This document shows, piece after piece, positions 52,050 through 62,106 of a stretch of 64,000 bases of DNA (position 1 is its first letter; each line of letters begins with the position of its first letter). The stretch covers positions 17,970 through 81,969 of the forward strand of contig JAHCMI010000040.1 of the NCBI GenBank assembly GCA_019192545.1, written 5' to 3'. The notes beneath the pieces were generated by a model, which did not search any database, was not told the DNA's origin, and saw nothing but the letters and a program-made list of their open reading frames with translations. Origin of the DNA: Rivularia sp. MS3 (lineage in GTDB: Bacteria; Cyanobacteriota; Cyanobacteriia; Cyanobacteriales; Nostocaceae). The position numbers were made by a program, and so were the translations under genes.

Positions 52050-55000
52050 TTAAATCCCATCGCATAATTTTCTATCTTCTTCGTTTACGTTAGGATTGTT
52101 ATTCAAATAGTCACCTATCGAAGCGCAAGCTTGTTTCAGTAAATCATCTAAATTAAAATTCCACAGTTTTACTGTATTATCTGCACTAGTAGAAATCATC
52201 GTCTTCCCATCAGGGCTGAAGGCTACACCTAAGACCCATTTTTTATTATGGGCTTCAAGAGTTTTTAGTTCTTGGCCTTTTATGTTCCACAATTTTACTT
52301 TACCGTCATAACTAGCAGATGCAATGGTCTCCCCATCAGGGCTGAAAGCTACACTTGTGACCGCGTTTTCATGACCTTTAAGAGTTTTTAGTTCCTTTCC
52401 TTGGCGATTCCACAGCTTTACGGTACCGTCAGAACTCGCAGATGCAATGGTCTCCCCATCAGGGCTGAAGGCTACACTCAAGACCGTGTTTTTATGACCT
52501 TCGAGTGTTTCTAGTATCTTGCCTTGGCGGTTCCACAACTTTACGGTGCGGTCATAACTAGCAGATGCAATAATCTCCCCATCAGGGCTGAAGGCTACAC
52601 TTCTGACTATGTGTCTATGTCCTTCGAGGTCTTCCCATCGCTGGTCTTGGCGATTCCATAGCTTTACAGTACGCTTAGAACTAGCAAATGCAATAGTCTT
52701 CCCATCAGGGCTGAAGGCGACGCTCCTAAAAACGCCTTCATGAAAGAAGCTTTTCAGTAGTTGACCTTGGTGATTCCACAGTTTTACAGTACCATCAGAA
52801 CTTGCAGATGCAATGGTCTTCCCATCAGGGCTGAAGGCAACGCTGTTGACCCATCCATGATGCCCTTTGAGGGTTTGCAGTTCCTTGCCTTGGTAATTCC
52901 ACAATTTCACTGTGCCGTCATCACTTGCAGATGCAATTATCTTTTTTTTGGAGTTGAAGGCGACACCTAAGACCCAGTTATTATGCCCTTTGAGTGTTTT
53001 TAGTTCCTCGCCTTTGGAGTTCCACAATTTCACCGTGCCGTCATCACTTGCAGATGCAATAGTGTTACCGTCGGGGCTAAAAGCTACATTTAAAACACTA
53101 ACACTATGGTTTTTAAAGGTTTGTAGTTTCTTGCCTTTGGAGTTCCACAATTTCATTGTGCCGTCATCACTTGCAGATACAATAGTCTTCCCATCGGGGC
53201 TGAAGGCGACACTTCTGACTTTATCATGATGAGCTTTGAGTGTTTTTAATTCGTTGCCTTGACTGTCCCACAGTTTTAACCTACCGTCATCACTAGCAGA
53301 TGCAATGGTCTCCCCATCCGAACTGAAAGCGACGCTCCTAACTTTACCGCCATGACCAAGGATTTGCAGTTCCTTGCCCTCACGATTCCACAACTTTACG
53401 GTACCGTCAGAACTCGCAGATGCAATGGTCTTCCCATCCGAACTGAAAGCAACGCTCCTAACTTCATCGGCATGATAAAGGGTTCGCCATTCTTCGCCTT
53501 GCCTGTTCCACAACTTTACGGTACGGTCAGAACTCGCAGATGCAATAGTCTTACCATCGGGACTGAAGGTGACGCTCCAAACTGTGCCGCCATGACGGAG
53601 GAATCGCCGCCGCCACAGTCGCCATTTTTTGCCTTGCCTATTCCACAACTTTACGGTACCGTCAGAACTTGCAGATGCAATAGTTTTCCCATCGGGACTA
53701 AAAGCGACATTCCTAACATGGTCGCTATGACCTTTACGATCTTCGAGAGTTGATAATTTTTTGCCTTGGTGATTCCATAACTTTACGGTACCGTCAGAAC
53801 TTGCAGATGCAATGGTTCCCCCATCGGGACTAAAGGCGACGCTATAGATCCTAGCGCTATGTCCTTTGAGGCTTCGTGGTAATTCCTCGTCTTGGCTACT
53901 CCACAGCTTTACAGTACTATTATCACCAGCAGATGCAATGTTCTTCCCATCAGGGCTGAAAGCGACGCTTAAAACTGTACCGCCATGACTAAAGGTTTGC
54001 AATTCCTTACCTTGGCTGTTCCACAATTTTACGGTACCGTCAGAACCAGCAGATGCAATATTCTTCCCATCCGAACTGAAAGCGACGCTCCTAACTGTAC
54101 CGCCATGACTGAGGATTCGTGGTGATTCTTTGCCTTGTCTGTTCCACAGTTTTACTGTACCGTCAGAACCAGCAGATGCAATGGTCTCCCCATCAGGGCT
54201 GAAGACAACGCTCCAAACTGTGCCGCCATGACTGAGGGTTCGTGGTAACTCCTCATCTTGGCGATTCCACAATTTTACTTTACCGTCAGAACTCCCAGAT
54301 GCAATGGTCTCCCCATCAGGGCTGAAGGCGACACTCCAAACTGTACTGCCATGACTGAGGGTTTGCAATTTCTTGCCTTGCCTGTTCTGCAACTGTACGG
54401 TACCGTCAGAACTCCCAGATGCAATAGTTTTTACATCAGGACTGAAAGCGAAACTCGTAACTGTGATTCCATGATCGAAGGTTTCCAGTTTCTTGCCTTG
54501 CCTGTTCCAAAATTTTACTTCACCATCAGAACTCGCAGATGCAATGGTCTTCCCATCAGAACTAAAGGCAACACTCAAGACTTTGTCTCTATGCCCTTCT
54601 AATTGGTTTCGTTCTCTAATCCCGTATACTACCTGCTGTAAAGTGGTTACTCCCCTGATACGGTTATCAGCTTCTACATTCTCCTTTAGCTCCTTAATCC
54701 TTTTCACTGCTTTTAAGCCTGCAACTAAAGTCTCAATTTTGGACGGGTCTAATGTAAATTTATTTTCTGCATTAAGAATGTCTGTATCCACCAGGATATT
54801 TTCGTGCTTCAAACGTCGCTCGTTGATAGCTACTCCCATCGCAAGTAACGAAATAACCAAAGAAGTTACGATATAAGGAAGTGCAGGCTTTAACTGCTTC
54901 CGTCTATCCCGCAAGCTGACAGACAAATTTTCATCAATCCACTTACGATCAAATACTTGCTCATAAATAGGATTCCGCAATCGCAAAACATTGTCTTCAC

Positions 55001-55997
55001 GTCGCACCACTCCCGATAACTTCAGGTGTGACTTAACAATTGACTGTTCTTCATCAACAACAGAGCGTCTACCCAAACGAATCTCTCGAAAAACAGTTAA
55101 CACTTCATCTTGATTGGGGGCGCGTTTGGTGAGCATATCCCGTACAAACTGCAAGTTATTATCTTGCTGGCTCATTTCTCCAAAAAAGGTGTTGCTAACT
55201 ACCTGCTTTACTGACGTTGACGACCAACTATCTTTACCTTGCTCGCTAATAACACTACACAGACGCTGGGTTAAATATGGATGCCCACCAGTCCACCCTA
55301 AAACACGCTTCAATAATTTTTGTGCTGGCTCCTTTTCCAAGCCCAATCCCTCTGCCAGAGGTGTTGCTTCTTCAAAACTAAAATCTGTTAAATCTAACCG
55401 TTGTCCGATATTAAAAGGTGTTCGTTTGGGATCGCGAATCAAATCTCCTGGTGTTGCCACCCCAATTAGTACAAAAGAAAGTCTTTTTAAATTAGCATTC
55501 TGGGCGCGAGCTACATACAAATATCGAATCGCTGCAAAAAAATCATCCGTAAAATCCAAGCTGAGGGTAGTATCAATTTCATCTACAAAAATTACTACGG
55601 GTGAAGTCACTTCAACCAATACAACCTCTTGAAAAAATTTGGTCAGCCGTTGTGTAAAACCCAGATGATTTCTTGATTGCCACCACTCCACCACATCAGT
55701 ATCTAGCATCAGAGCTTCTTCAATAATGCTGAGTAACCCCAGATACCACTGTTCCGCACTTAACTTTACTCCCAACTGAGTCAAATCAATTACTACCGAT
55801 TGAATATCCTCATCTGCCAACCGCTCCGCAGTCCGCACCATTAAGCTGGACTTACCCATTTGCCGGGAAGTGAGAATGTAGGTGAAAATGCTCTGCCGAC
55901 ATAACTCCAGTAATTCATTATCTGCATGGCGAGGAACATAAATACCACCACCAGCTTGCACAGTTCCGCCTACAGTGTAAATACTTGGGTTAGTCAT
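52050..55997 (-). CDS. AAA_35-type ATPase with 20 highly conserved WD40 repeats
   Basis: 1315 residues. The AAA_35 domain (about 1-370) has SRQMGKSSLMV, VVIFVDEIDTTL, LIGVATPGDLI and WTGGHPYLTQRLC. One membrane segment lies near 375-393 (YIVTSLVISLLAMGVAI), then come a linker and 20 WD40 units of about 41 residues (480-1280; consensus SVAFSPDGKTIASASSDGTV and KLWNRQGKEL). A short tail (LLKQACASIGDYL) is typical of such sensors. Blades are so alike that the gene forms a 123-bp DNA repeat. It overlaps the CHAT-TIR-AAA gene by 8 bp (ATGACTAA), so they are co-translated. Confidence 0.92.
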   Translation of the reverse strand: MTNPSIYTVGGTVQAGGGIYVPRHADNELLELCRQSIFTYILTSRQMGKSSLMVRTAERLADEDIQSVVIDLTQLGVKLSAEQWYLGLLSIIEEALMLDTDVVEWWQSRNHLGFTQRLTKFFQEVVLVEVTSPVVIFVDEIDTTLSLDFTDDFFAAIRYLYVARAQNANLKRLSFVLIGVATPGDLIRDPKRTPFNIGQRLDLTDFSFEEATPLAEGLGLEKEPAQKLLKRVLGWTGGHPYLTQRLCSVISEQGKDSWSSTSVKQVVSNTFFGEMSQQDNNLQFVRDMLTKRAPNQDEVLTVFREIRLGRRSVVDEEQSIVKSHLKLSGVVRREDNVLRLRNPIYEQVFDRKWIDENLSVSLRDRRKQLKPALPYIVTSLVISLLAMGVAINERRLKHENILVDTDILNAENKFTLDPSKIETLVAGLKAVKRIKELKENVEADNRIRGVTTLQQVVYGIRERNQLEGHRDKVLSVAFSSDGKTIASASSDGEVKFWNRQGKKLETFDHGITVTSFAFSPDVKTIASGSSDGTVQLQNRQGKKLQTLSHGSTVWSVAFSPDGETIASGSSDGKVKLWNRQDEELPRTLSHGGTVWSVVFSPDGETIASAGSDGTVKLWNRQGKESPRILSHGGTVRSVAFSSDGKNIASAGSDGTVKLWNSQGKELQTFSHGGTVLSVAFSPDGKNIASAGDNSTVKLWSSQDEELPRSLKGHSARIYSVAFSPDGGTIASASSDGTVKLWNHQGKKLSTLEDRKGHSDHVRNVAFSPDGKTIASASSDGTVKLWNRQGKKWRLWRRRFLRHGGTVWSVTFSPDGKTIASASSDRTVKLWNRQGEEWRTLYHADEVRSVAFSSDGKTIASASSDGTVKLWNREGKELQILGHGGKVRSVAFSSDGETIASASDDGRLKLWDSQGNELKTLKAHHDKVRSVAFSPDGKTIVSASDDGTMKLWNSKGKKLQTFKNHSVSVLNVAFSPDGNTIASASDDGTVKLWNSKGEELKTLKGHNNWVLGVAFNSKKKIIASASDDGTVKLWNYQGKELQTLKGHHGWVNSVAFSPDGKTIASASSDGTVKLWNHQGQLLKSFFHEGVFRSVAFSPDGKTIAFASSKRTVKLWNRQDQRWEDLEGHRHIVRSVAFSPDGEIIASASYDRTVKLWNRQGKILETLEGHKNTVLSVAFSPDGETIASASSDGTVKLWNRQGKELKTLKGHENAVTSVAFSPDGETIASASYDGKVKLWNIKGQELKTLEAHNKKWVLGVAFSPDGKTMISTSADNTVKLWNFNLDDLLKQACASIGDYLNNNPNVNEEDRKLCDGI

Positions 55998-58110
55998 AGA
56001 GATTATCCCGGAAATAGTCAGCGTACAGTTGACAGCGGGTTGTTACTGTCTTACCTGAACTTCGTACTAAACCCGCACCCCGCAATCGCCAAAATACCAA
56101 TTTATCTTTGCAGGTATTATGACTAATAACTTCCCGTAGACCTTGTATTAATTCCTGTTTATTATGAAGTAGCGATAAGTGATGACGCAGGTGGTCTGCA
56201 AAGGCTCCACTCTGGGCTGTAGCATTATTAAACAAATCACTACTAGAAATTTGTCCGCTAGCTAGCAAATACAATGCCCGTCGCACTAAGAAGGGATGTC
56301 CACCCAATAATGCCACCAGTTGTTTTTCCTCACTAGGGTTGAGTGGTGAACCATGACGGCGATTGAGGTCAGATACTTGTTTCGGGGTAAAATCTTCTAG
56401 TTCAATTACCTCCCCAACATTAAAGGGAGATTGGGTCAAATCTGGTATTAGTTCGTAAGGTTCAGTAGAAGTTACCAGTACTAAATCGAGTTTTTTCCAA
56501 ATAGGCATCGTCGCACGGCTATTATGCCAGCTACGCAACATTCCAAAAAAATCACTGCGGAAGTCACAGTCAAAGATTTTATCCACCTCATCCATTGCCA
56601 ATACTAGAGGTTTACCCAATTCTTTCAAAATGTAGCGACTCATGTAGCGGCTACAGGAGCGGTTGTTCCCCAAGCTGGAATTCCAATATTCTTCTAACTT
56701 GTCTTCCATTTCCAGTGCATCGGTTAGCCAAAAGCAAAACCGACGGAAGAACAAGTCCGCATCGTTTAAGTCTGCTTGTTCAAATAGTTGAAAATCTAGA
56801 AAAGCAAAGTGTTTTCCAGCTTTCGCCGCCGCATTCATGGTACGAATCAATAGCGAACTTTTACCTACTTGCCTTGCTCCTTTAATAACAATGGTTACTC
56901 CCCTTCCTGTTTGGCTAATTGTTCGCAATGCCTTATCGTCCGATGGGCGCTCTACATAAAAAGGAGATTCTGCGTCCATTGTTCCGGAAGGTATTTCCAA
57001 CTGCGCTGGCTGTGCCGATGATAAAGGCAGGGGTAAGGATGATGGTTTGCTGCAAGTGAGTAATTCAGCCTTGGTTTGTGCCTCACTGATGGTTAATTTT
57101 TCTCCTGCGATCGCAAGATTTAATTCTGCCAATAATTGTGGTGTATCGTTATCTTCGCTCCAATATGCCCAGTTAATATGGTCTAAATAGGCACTGAGAG
57201 GATACTGAAATGGCTGACGGTATGCTAATCGCACGGGAAGAATTACTGGTTTTCCTGACTGCGCTTGAGCAAAGTCATGTGCCATGCGGATTTCCGTTTC
57301 CACCATCTCGCTGTGGACGGAATGTTCTGAAAGCAAGACAATCAGAAAATCTGCTTGGCGAATTTCTGCTTCAATTTGTTCTGCCCAACTTGTACCTACA
57401 AGGATTTTCTTATCAATAAAAACTTGGTGATGTGGCGATAAATTTTTCTCGATTTGTAAAGCTACTTGCTCATCTGGTTTTACATTGCGTTTGTAGCTAA
57501 TAAAAATCCGTTTACCTGATTGGAAATTTGGAGAAATAGTATTATCTGGTTTATCTTTTCTGGTTTTTAATACAGGAGTAGAAGATTCTGGAATGTTTTC
57601 CAAATCAATTGATGTGCAACCAAATTCAAAGCCATCTTCAATAGTTCTACCAGCCCCCAAGGCATCATAAAATCCGACTGCAAACTTAATGGCGGCTTTA
57701 TCGTTAATTGCTTTGTTCATCCCAATCACATAATCAATGTGTTGGTGAATGGCTTCTGCTTGCACCTCAGAATAACAGGCATTGAGTACCACACATTCAA
57801 TTTGGGGAAATAACTTAAATAGTCTTGCTAGAGAAGCAGCACTTACCAACTGCATTTGTCCGGAGTTATTCTCTAGTGCTAAGCCCTCATTACCTGTGCC
57901 ATGACCAGAAAAATGTACAATTTGCGGCTCATAATCTAACAAAGCACGACGTAAATCCTCAGTTCGTACTGCCAATTTAGGGATAATTTCAAACTCTTCT
58001 CGACCTTTCGCACGCTCTAAACCTGCTTCGATTTCGCGCACTTCCTTATCCAAGCGCAGCTTGGAGGTATCTGTCGGATTGGCTGATAAAAGCAGAATTT
58101 TTCTCACCAT
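55990..58110 (-). CDS. CHAT - TIR - AAA ATPase fusion (copy 1)
   Basis: 706 residues. CHAT domain 1-190 with His70 (IVHFSGHG) and Cys112 (VVLNACYS). TIR domain about 200-335 (KRIFISYKRN, ADFLIVLLSEHS, with Glu271 in MVETEIRMA as the likely NADase residue). ATPase about 375-700 with P-loop GARQVGKSSL (Lys417) and Walker B LVLAMDEVDKIF. A caspase-like peptidase, a possible NAD-cleaving domain and a switch ATPase are thus in one chain. It is the first gene of the leftward conflict run and diverges from the lipase gene. Confidence 0.9.
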   Translation of the reverse strand: MVRKILLLSANPTDTSKLRLDKEVREIEAGLERAKGREEFEIIPKLAVRTEDLRRALLDYEPQIVHFSGHGTGNEGLALENNSGQMQLVSAASLARLFKLFPQIECVVLNACYSEVQAEAIHQHIDYVIGMNKAINDKAAIKFAVGFYDALGAGRTIEDGFEFGCTSIDLENIPESSTPVLKTRKDKPDNTISPNFQSGKRIFISYKRNVKPDEQVALQIEKNLSPHHQVFIDKKILVGTSWAEQIEAEIRQADFLIVLLSEHSVHSEMVETEIRMAHDFAQAQSGKPVILPVRLAYRQPFQYPLSAYLDHINWAYWSEDNDTPQLLAELNLAIAGEKLTISEAQTKAELLTCSKPSSLPLPLSSAQPAQLEIPSGTMDAESPFYVERPSDDKALRTISQTGRGVTIVIKGARQVGKSSLLIRTMNAAAKAGKHFAFLDFQLFEQADLNDADLFFRRFCFWLTDALEMEDKLEEYWNSSLGNNRSCSRYMSRYILKELGKPLVLAMDEVDKIFDCDFRSDFFGMLRSWHNSRATMPIWKKLDLVLVTSTEPYELIPDLTQSPFNVGEVIELEDFTPKQVSDLNRRHGSPLNPSEEKQLVALLGGHPFLVRRALYLLASGQISSSDLFNNATAQSGAFADHLRHHLSLLHNKQELIQGLREVISHNTCKDKLVFWRLRGAGLVRSSGKTVTTRCQLYADYFRDNLYD

Positions 58111-58407
58111 GCGATGAATTAGGAGTTAGGGGTTGGGGTTAGGTTATTTCAGTAATGAAGAAGTATTTTTTTGCACTTCGTATTTCTAAATAAATTTTAT
58201 TTATCTAAATATTCTATGATATTTCCCCTAATTTCAGTTGTTTAGTTAAGATAAAAATAATTTTTCCAGCTTCACAGAAAAATATCATTTTTTTAAGGTT
58301 CTCTATTTGACTGTAAGAAGTGGTACATAATTTGAAACGTAAAAATTATATCAATTGGGTTATTATTGCGACTGAAAAACAGCTTTAATTCTATTTGGGT
58401 AGAGGTC

Positions 58408-59847
58408 ATGGCAGAAAAAATCAAAATGCGGGATATGGTTGTGATTCTCCCAGGAATTACAGGTAGTGTTTTGCAGAAGGATGGGAAAGATATTTGGGCT
58501 GTTTCGGGTCAAGCTTTCTGGCAGATTTTAAACAGTTTGGGAGATTCAATTCAACAGTTAAAGTTAATCAATGATGACCCGGAAGCGGAAAGTTTGGGAG
58601 ATGGGATTAAACCAATTAGAATTGCTAGAGATATTCATTTAATTCCCGGATTAGAAAAAGTTGATGGTTATACAAAAACTTCGCGTTTAATTACCGATAA
58701 TTTTGATGTAATTACCGGTGATATTTATAAGGATGCGGATGATAAAGCAGCTAATTTTTATCACTTTCCCTATGATTGGAGAAGGGATAACCGGGCTAAT
58801 GCAAGAATATTAAAAAGACTGCTAGATAAAAGATTAAAAACCTGGCGAGAATCTAGCGGAAATCAAGAAGCTAAGGTTATTCTCTTGGCTCATAGTATGG
58901 GAGGATTGGTTTCTCGTTACTATTTAGAAGTATTACAAGGATGGCAGGATTGTAAGGCTTTATTTACCTTTGGCACTCCTTACAGGGGTTCGCTTAATTC
59001 CGTCAATTCTGTTGCCAATGGATATAAAAAATTATTTCTTGATTTTACAGAAGTCATGCGCTCTTTTACTTCTGTTTATCAATTATTCCCGATTTATGAA
59101 GTTGTCAAAATAGGCGATAGTTATCAGAGAGTTGCAGAAGCAGATAATCTTCCTCATATAGATAAACAAAGAGCCGCTGATGCTTTAGCTTTTCACCGGG
59201 AAATTGAAGCGGCTGTGAAAATAAATTGGAATAACGAAGATTATAGAAATAACTATAAAACGATTCCCATTATTGGTATACAACAACCAACTTTTCAATC
59301 TGCATTATTGGTAGATGGGAAATTAACAATAAGTGAAGATTTACCGGAAAAACTGCAATCTAGACCAGATTTAAGTGACGGTGATGGAACAGTTCCCCAA
59401 GTATCTGCTATACCCATAGAATTATCAAATAGTTTGAATAATAATTTCATTGCCGAACAACATGGTTCGTTGCAAAATTCATATCTCATTTTAGAAGATT
59501 TGTTAAATCGTTTGGCAACAAGTCAATTTGATTTAGGAGCAGTCAGAGCGCCACAATCGGCTATTAGTCTTTCTCTGGATGACCTTTATTTAACTTCCGA
59601 ACCCATAAAAATGCGTGCAAAATTAATTGCAACTTCTCCCGGTAGTGGCAAATTAAAGGCAACAATTACATCGGTTTCTGATGAAGCAAATACATTTAAT
59701 TTTAATTTTGAAGAACGGGAAAAAGAGTGGGTATTGAATGTTGATGATTTGCAAGCGGGATTGTATCGGCTGAAGGTGGAAACGGAAAATTCCGGACAAC
59801 AATTTCCAACTCCGGTTCATGATGTGTTTGAGGTGGTTGAGCTATAA
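58408..59847 (+). CDS. LCAT-like lipase / acyltransferase (alpha/beta hydrolase)
   Basis: 479 residues from the ATG at 58408 (AGAGG just upstream); the TTG at 58366 is rejected. The catalytic triad can be placed: Ser163 in LLAHSMGGLVSRYY, Asp326 (or 324) in LSDGDGTVP, His352 in EQHGSL. N-terminal VVILPGITGSVLQ with a Trp lid region and FYHFPYDWRRDNR are the LCAT/PDAT signature. A C-terminal beta-sandwich of about 95 residues follows. No signal peptide, so it would act inside the cell, probably on phospholipids. It lies between two divergent CHAT-TIR operons. Confidence 0.88.
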   Translation: MAEKIKMRDMVVILPGITGSVLQKDGKDIWAVSGQAFWQILNSLGDSIQQLKLINDDPEAESLGDGIKPIRIARDIHLIPGLEKVDGYTKTSRLITDNFDVITGDIYKDADDKAANFYHFPYDWRRDNRANARILKRLLDKRLKTWRESSGNQEAKVILLAHSMGGLVSRYYLEVLQGWQDCKALFTFGTPYRGSLNSVNSVANGYKKLFLDFTEVMRSFTSVYQLFPIYEVVKIGDSYQRVAEADNLPHIDKQRAADALAFHREIEAAVKINWNNEDYRNNYKTIPIIGIQQPTFQSALLVDGKLTISEDLPEKLQSRPDLSDGDGTVPQVSAIPIELSNSLNNNFIAEQHGSLQNSYLILEDLLNRLATSQFDLGAVRAPQSAISLSLDDLYLTSEPIKMRAKLIATSPGSGKLKATITSVSDEANTFNFNFEEREKEWVLNVDDLQAGLYRLKVETENSGQQFPTPVHDVFEVVEL

Positions 59848-60009
59848 GGCATGAGAATACTTAAGATAGAGCGAGGTAATACCTTATGAAAAGCTGTAAT
59901 TTCTGAAAACTGTAATTAAAATAACAATATTCGCGAAGGGAAAGTATTTATGATTAAATTTATAAAATAATATTCTCTATATAAAATATAAAAATTTAAT
60001 TTTCATCGC

Positions 60010-62106
60010 ATGGTAAAAAAAATCCTGTTACTATCAGCAAGTCCCACAAATACAGCTAAGTTGCGCTTGGACAAGGAAGTACAGGAGATTAAAGCCAGCT
60101 TTAAAAGTTCTAAATATAGAGAAGAATTTGAGATAATTTCCCATTTAGCAGTAACTACTGATGATTTGCGTCGTGCTTTATTAGATTATGACCCGCAAAT
60201 CGTGCATTTTTCCGGGCATGGTATGGGTAAGCAAGGTTTGGCTCTGGAAGATAGTTCTGGAAAAATGAAGCTAGTTAGTACTGATGCTTTAGTAGAATTA
60301 TTTAAGCTGTTTCCCAACCTTGAATGCGTACTTATGAATGCTTGTTACTCGGAAGTGCAAGCGGAAGCAATTCACCAATACATTGATTATGTAATTGGGA
60401 TGAAACAGGAAATAGGAGATAAAGCAGCTAGGAAATTTGCAGAAGGTTTTTACGATGCTTTAGGAGCGGGTAGAACTATTGAAGATGGGTTTAAGTTTGG
60501 TTGTGTTGCGATTAATTTGGAAGATATACCGGAATCTTCTACTCCAGTATTCAAAAGTAGAAAAGTTAAACCAGAGAATCCCCAAGGTAAACGGATTTTC
60601 GTCAGCTATAAAAGAAACGTAGAGCCAGATGAAAAAGTAGCTTTACAAATAGTAGATGCATTATCACCAGAAAACCAAGTTTTTATTGACCAAAAAATTC
60701 TTGTAGGTACAACTTGGGCTGAATTAATTGAAGCAGAAATTCGCCAATCTGATTTTTTAATTGTGCTGTTGAGTGAGTATTCAGCCCATAGTGAGATGGT
60801 AGAAACTGAAATCCGTATGGCATATGATTTTGCCCAAGTGAATGCAGGTAAGCCTGTGATTTTACCAATCCGATTGGCGTACCGTCAGCAATTTCATTAT
60901 CCATTAAGTGCTTATTTGAATCATATCAATTGGGCATACTGGGAAAATGATGATGATACTCCTGAATTAATCAATGAGTTGAAGCAAGCTATTTCTAACA
61001 GTGAAGTGAATTTCAAGCCGAGGAAGACAGTTGATTTGCTGCCACCTGATGAGATAGCTGATTTATCACATCCTTCTCCTTGTGCACAACCAGAAAATCT
61101 AGAAATCCCGGAAGGGACAATGAATCCCAAGTCTGCTTTTTATGTGGAGCGAAAAGCAGATGGCATTGCCTTAAATACGATATCACGGCAAGGGGTAACA
61201 ATTTCGATTAAGGGACCCCGGCAAGTTGGTAAAAGTTCTTTACTCAATCGCGTTATTAAAACAGCAAGGGATGAAAGCAAGCGGGTAATATTTTTAGATT
61301 TTCAACTGCTGGGAAAAGCCGACTTAGAAAACGATGAAATATTTCTACGTCAGTTTTGCTATTGGTTGAGCGAAGAACTAGACATGGAAGACCAAGTAGA
61401 TACATATTGGCAGAAGAAGATTAGTAATATTCAACGCTGTACCCGCTACATGAGTCGTTACATCTTAAAGGAGTTGGGTAGTCCGTTGGTTTTAGCAATG
61501 GATGAGGTGGATAAGGTATTTGATGCACCTTTTCGGAATGATTTTTTTGGCATGTTGCGTAATTGGCATAATAGCCGTGCCATGAGTGATATTTGGAACA
61601 ATCTAGATTTTGTATTGGTTACTTCCACGGAGCCTTATCAGTTAATTGATGACCTCAACCAATCTCCCTTTAATGTGGGACAGGTGATTGAGTTAGAAGA
61701 TTTTAGTTTAGAACAGGTAACTGACCTTAACAGTCGTCATTGTTCGCCTTTTCATGAAAATGGTGAAGTCCAAAAACTGATGGAGTTATTAAACGGACAT
61801 CCCTATTTAACCAGAAAAGCACTATATTTGGTTGCCAGTCAACAAATAACCGCCACAGAATTATTTAATCATGCTGGTAGCTCTAAATGTGCTTTTGGCG
61901 ATCATCTACGCCGTTTATTGTCGTTATTACATGATAGACAAGAGTTAAAACAAGCTTTACTAGAGGTAGTCCAAGATAATACCTGTGAAGACCAAAAAAG
62001 ATTTTGGCAATTGCGGGGTGCAGGTTTAATACGCTCCAGTGGCAAGCAAGTAATACCCCGTTGTCAACTCTATGCAGAATACTTTAGGGAGCATTTACAT
62101 GAATAA
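60010..62106 (+). CDS. CHAT - TIR - AAA ATPase fusion (copy 2)
   Basis: 698 residues, colinear with copy 1 (55990-58110). His70 and Cys112 of the CHAT domain are at identical positions. TIR domain about 197-330 (KRIFVSYKRN, DFLIVLLSEYS, a M-V-E-T-E-I-R-M-A motif). ATPase P-loop IKGPRQVGKSSLLN and Walker B LVLAMDEVDKVF. Its stop overlaps the start of the AAA_35-WD40 gene in ATGAATAA. It follows the lipase by 163 bp on the same strand and may share a transcript with it. Confidence 0.9.
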   Translation: MVKKILLLSASPTNTAKLRLDKEVQEIKASFKSSKYREEFEIISHLAVTTDDLRRALLDYDPQIVHFSGHGMGKQGLALEDSSGKMKLVSTDALVELFKLFPNLECVLMNACYSEVQAEAIHQYIDYVIGMKQEIGDKAARKFAEGFYDALGAGRTIEDGFKFGCVAINLEDIPESSTPVFKSRKVKPENPQGKRIFVSYKRNVEPDEKVALQIVDALSPENQVFIDQKILVGTTWAELIEAEIRQSDFLIVLLSEYSAHSEMVETEIRMAYDFAQVNAGKPVILPIRLAYRQQFHYPLSAYLNHINWAYWENDDDTPELINELKQAISNSEVNFKPRKTVDLLPPDEIADLSHPSPCAQPENLEIPEGTMNPKSAFYVERKADGIALNTISRQGVTISIKGPRQVGKSSLLNRVIKTARDESKRVIFLDFQLLGKADLENDEIFLRQFCYWLSEELDMEDQVDTYWQKKISNIQRCTRYMSRYILKELGSPLVLAMDEVDKVFDAPFRNDFFGMLRNWHNSRAMSDIWNNLDFVLVTSTEPYQLIDDLNQSPFNVGQVIELEDFSLEQVTDLNSRHCSPFHENGEVQKLMELLNGHPYLTRKALYLVASQQITATELFNHAGSSKCAFGDHLRRLLSLLHDRQELKQALLEVVQDNTCEDQKRFWQLRGAGLIRSSGKQVIPRCQLYAEYFREHLHE

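Noticed and set aside
52761..54602. Several plus-strand open frames with repeated RTRRCNGLPIRTE-like proteins
   Set aside because: Antisense shadows of the WD40 repeats on the other strand.
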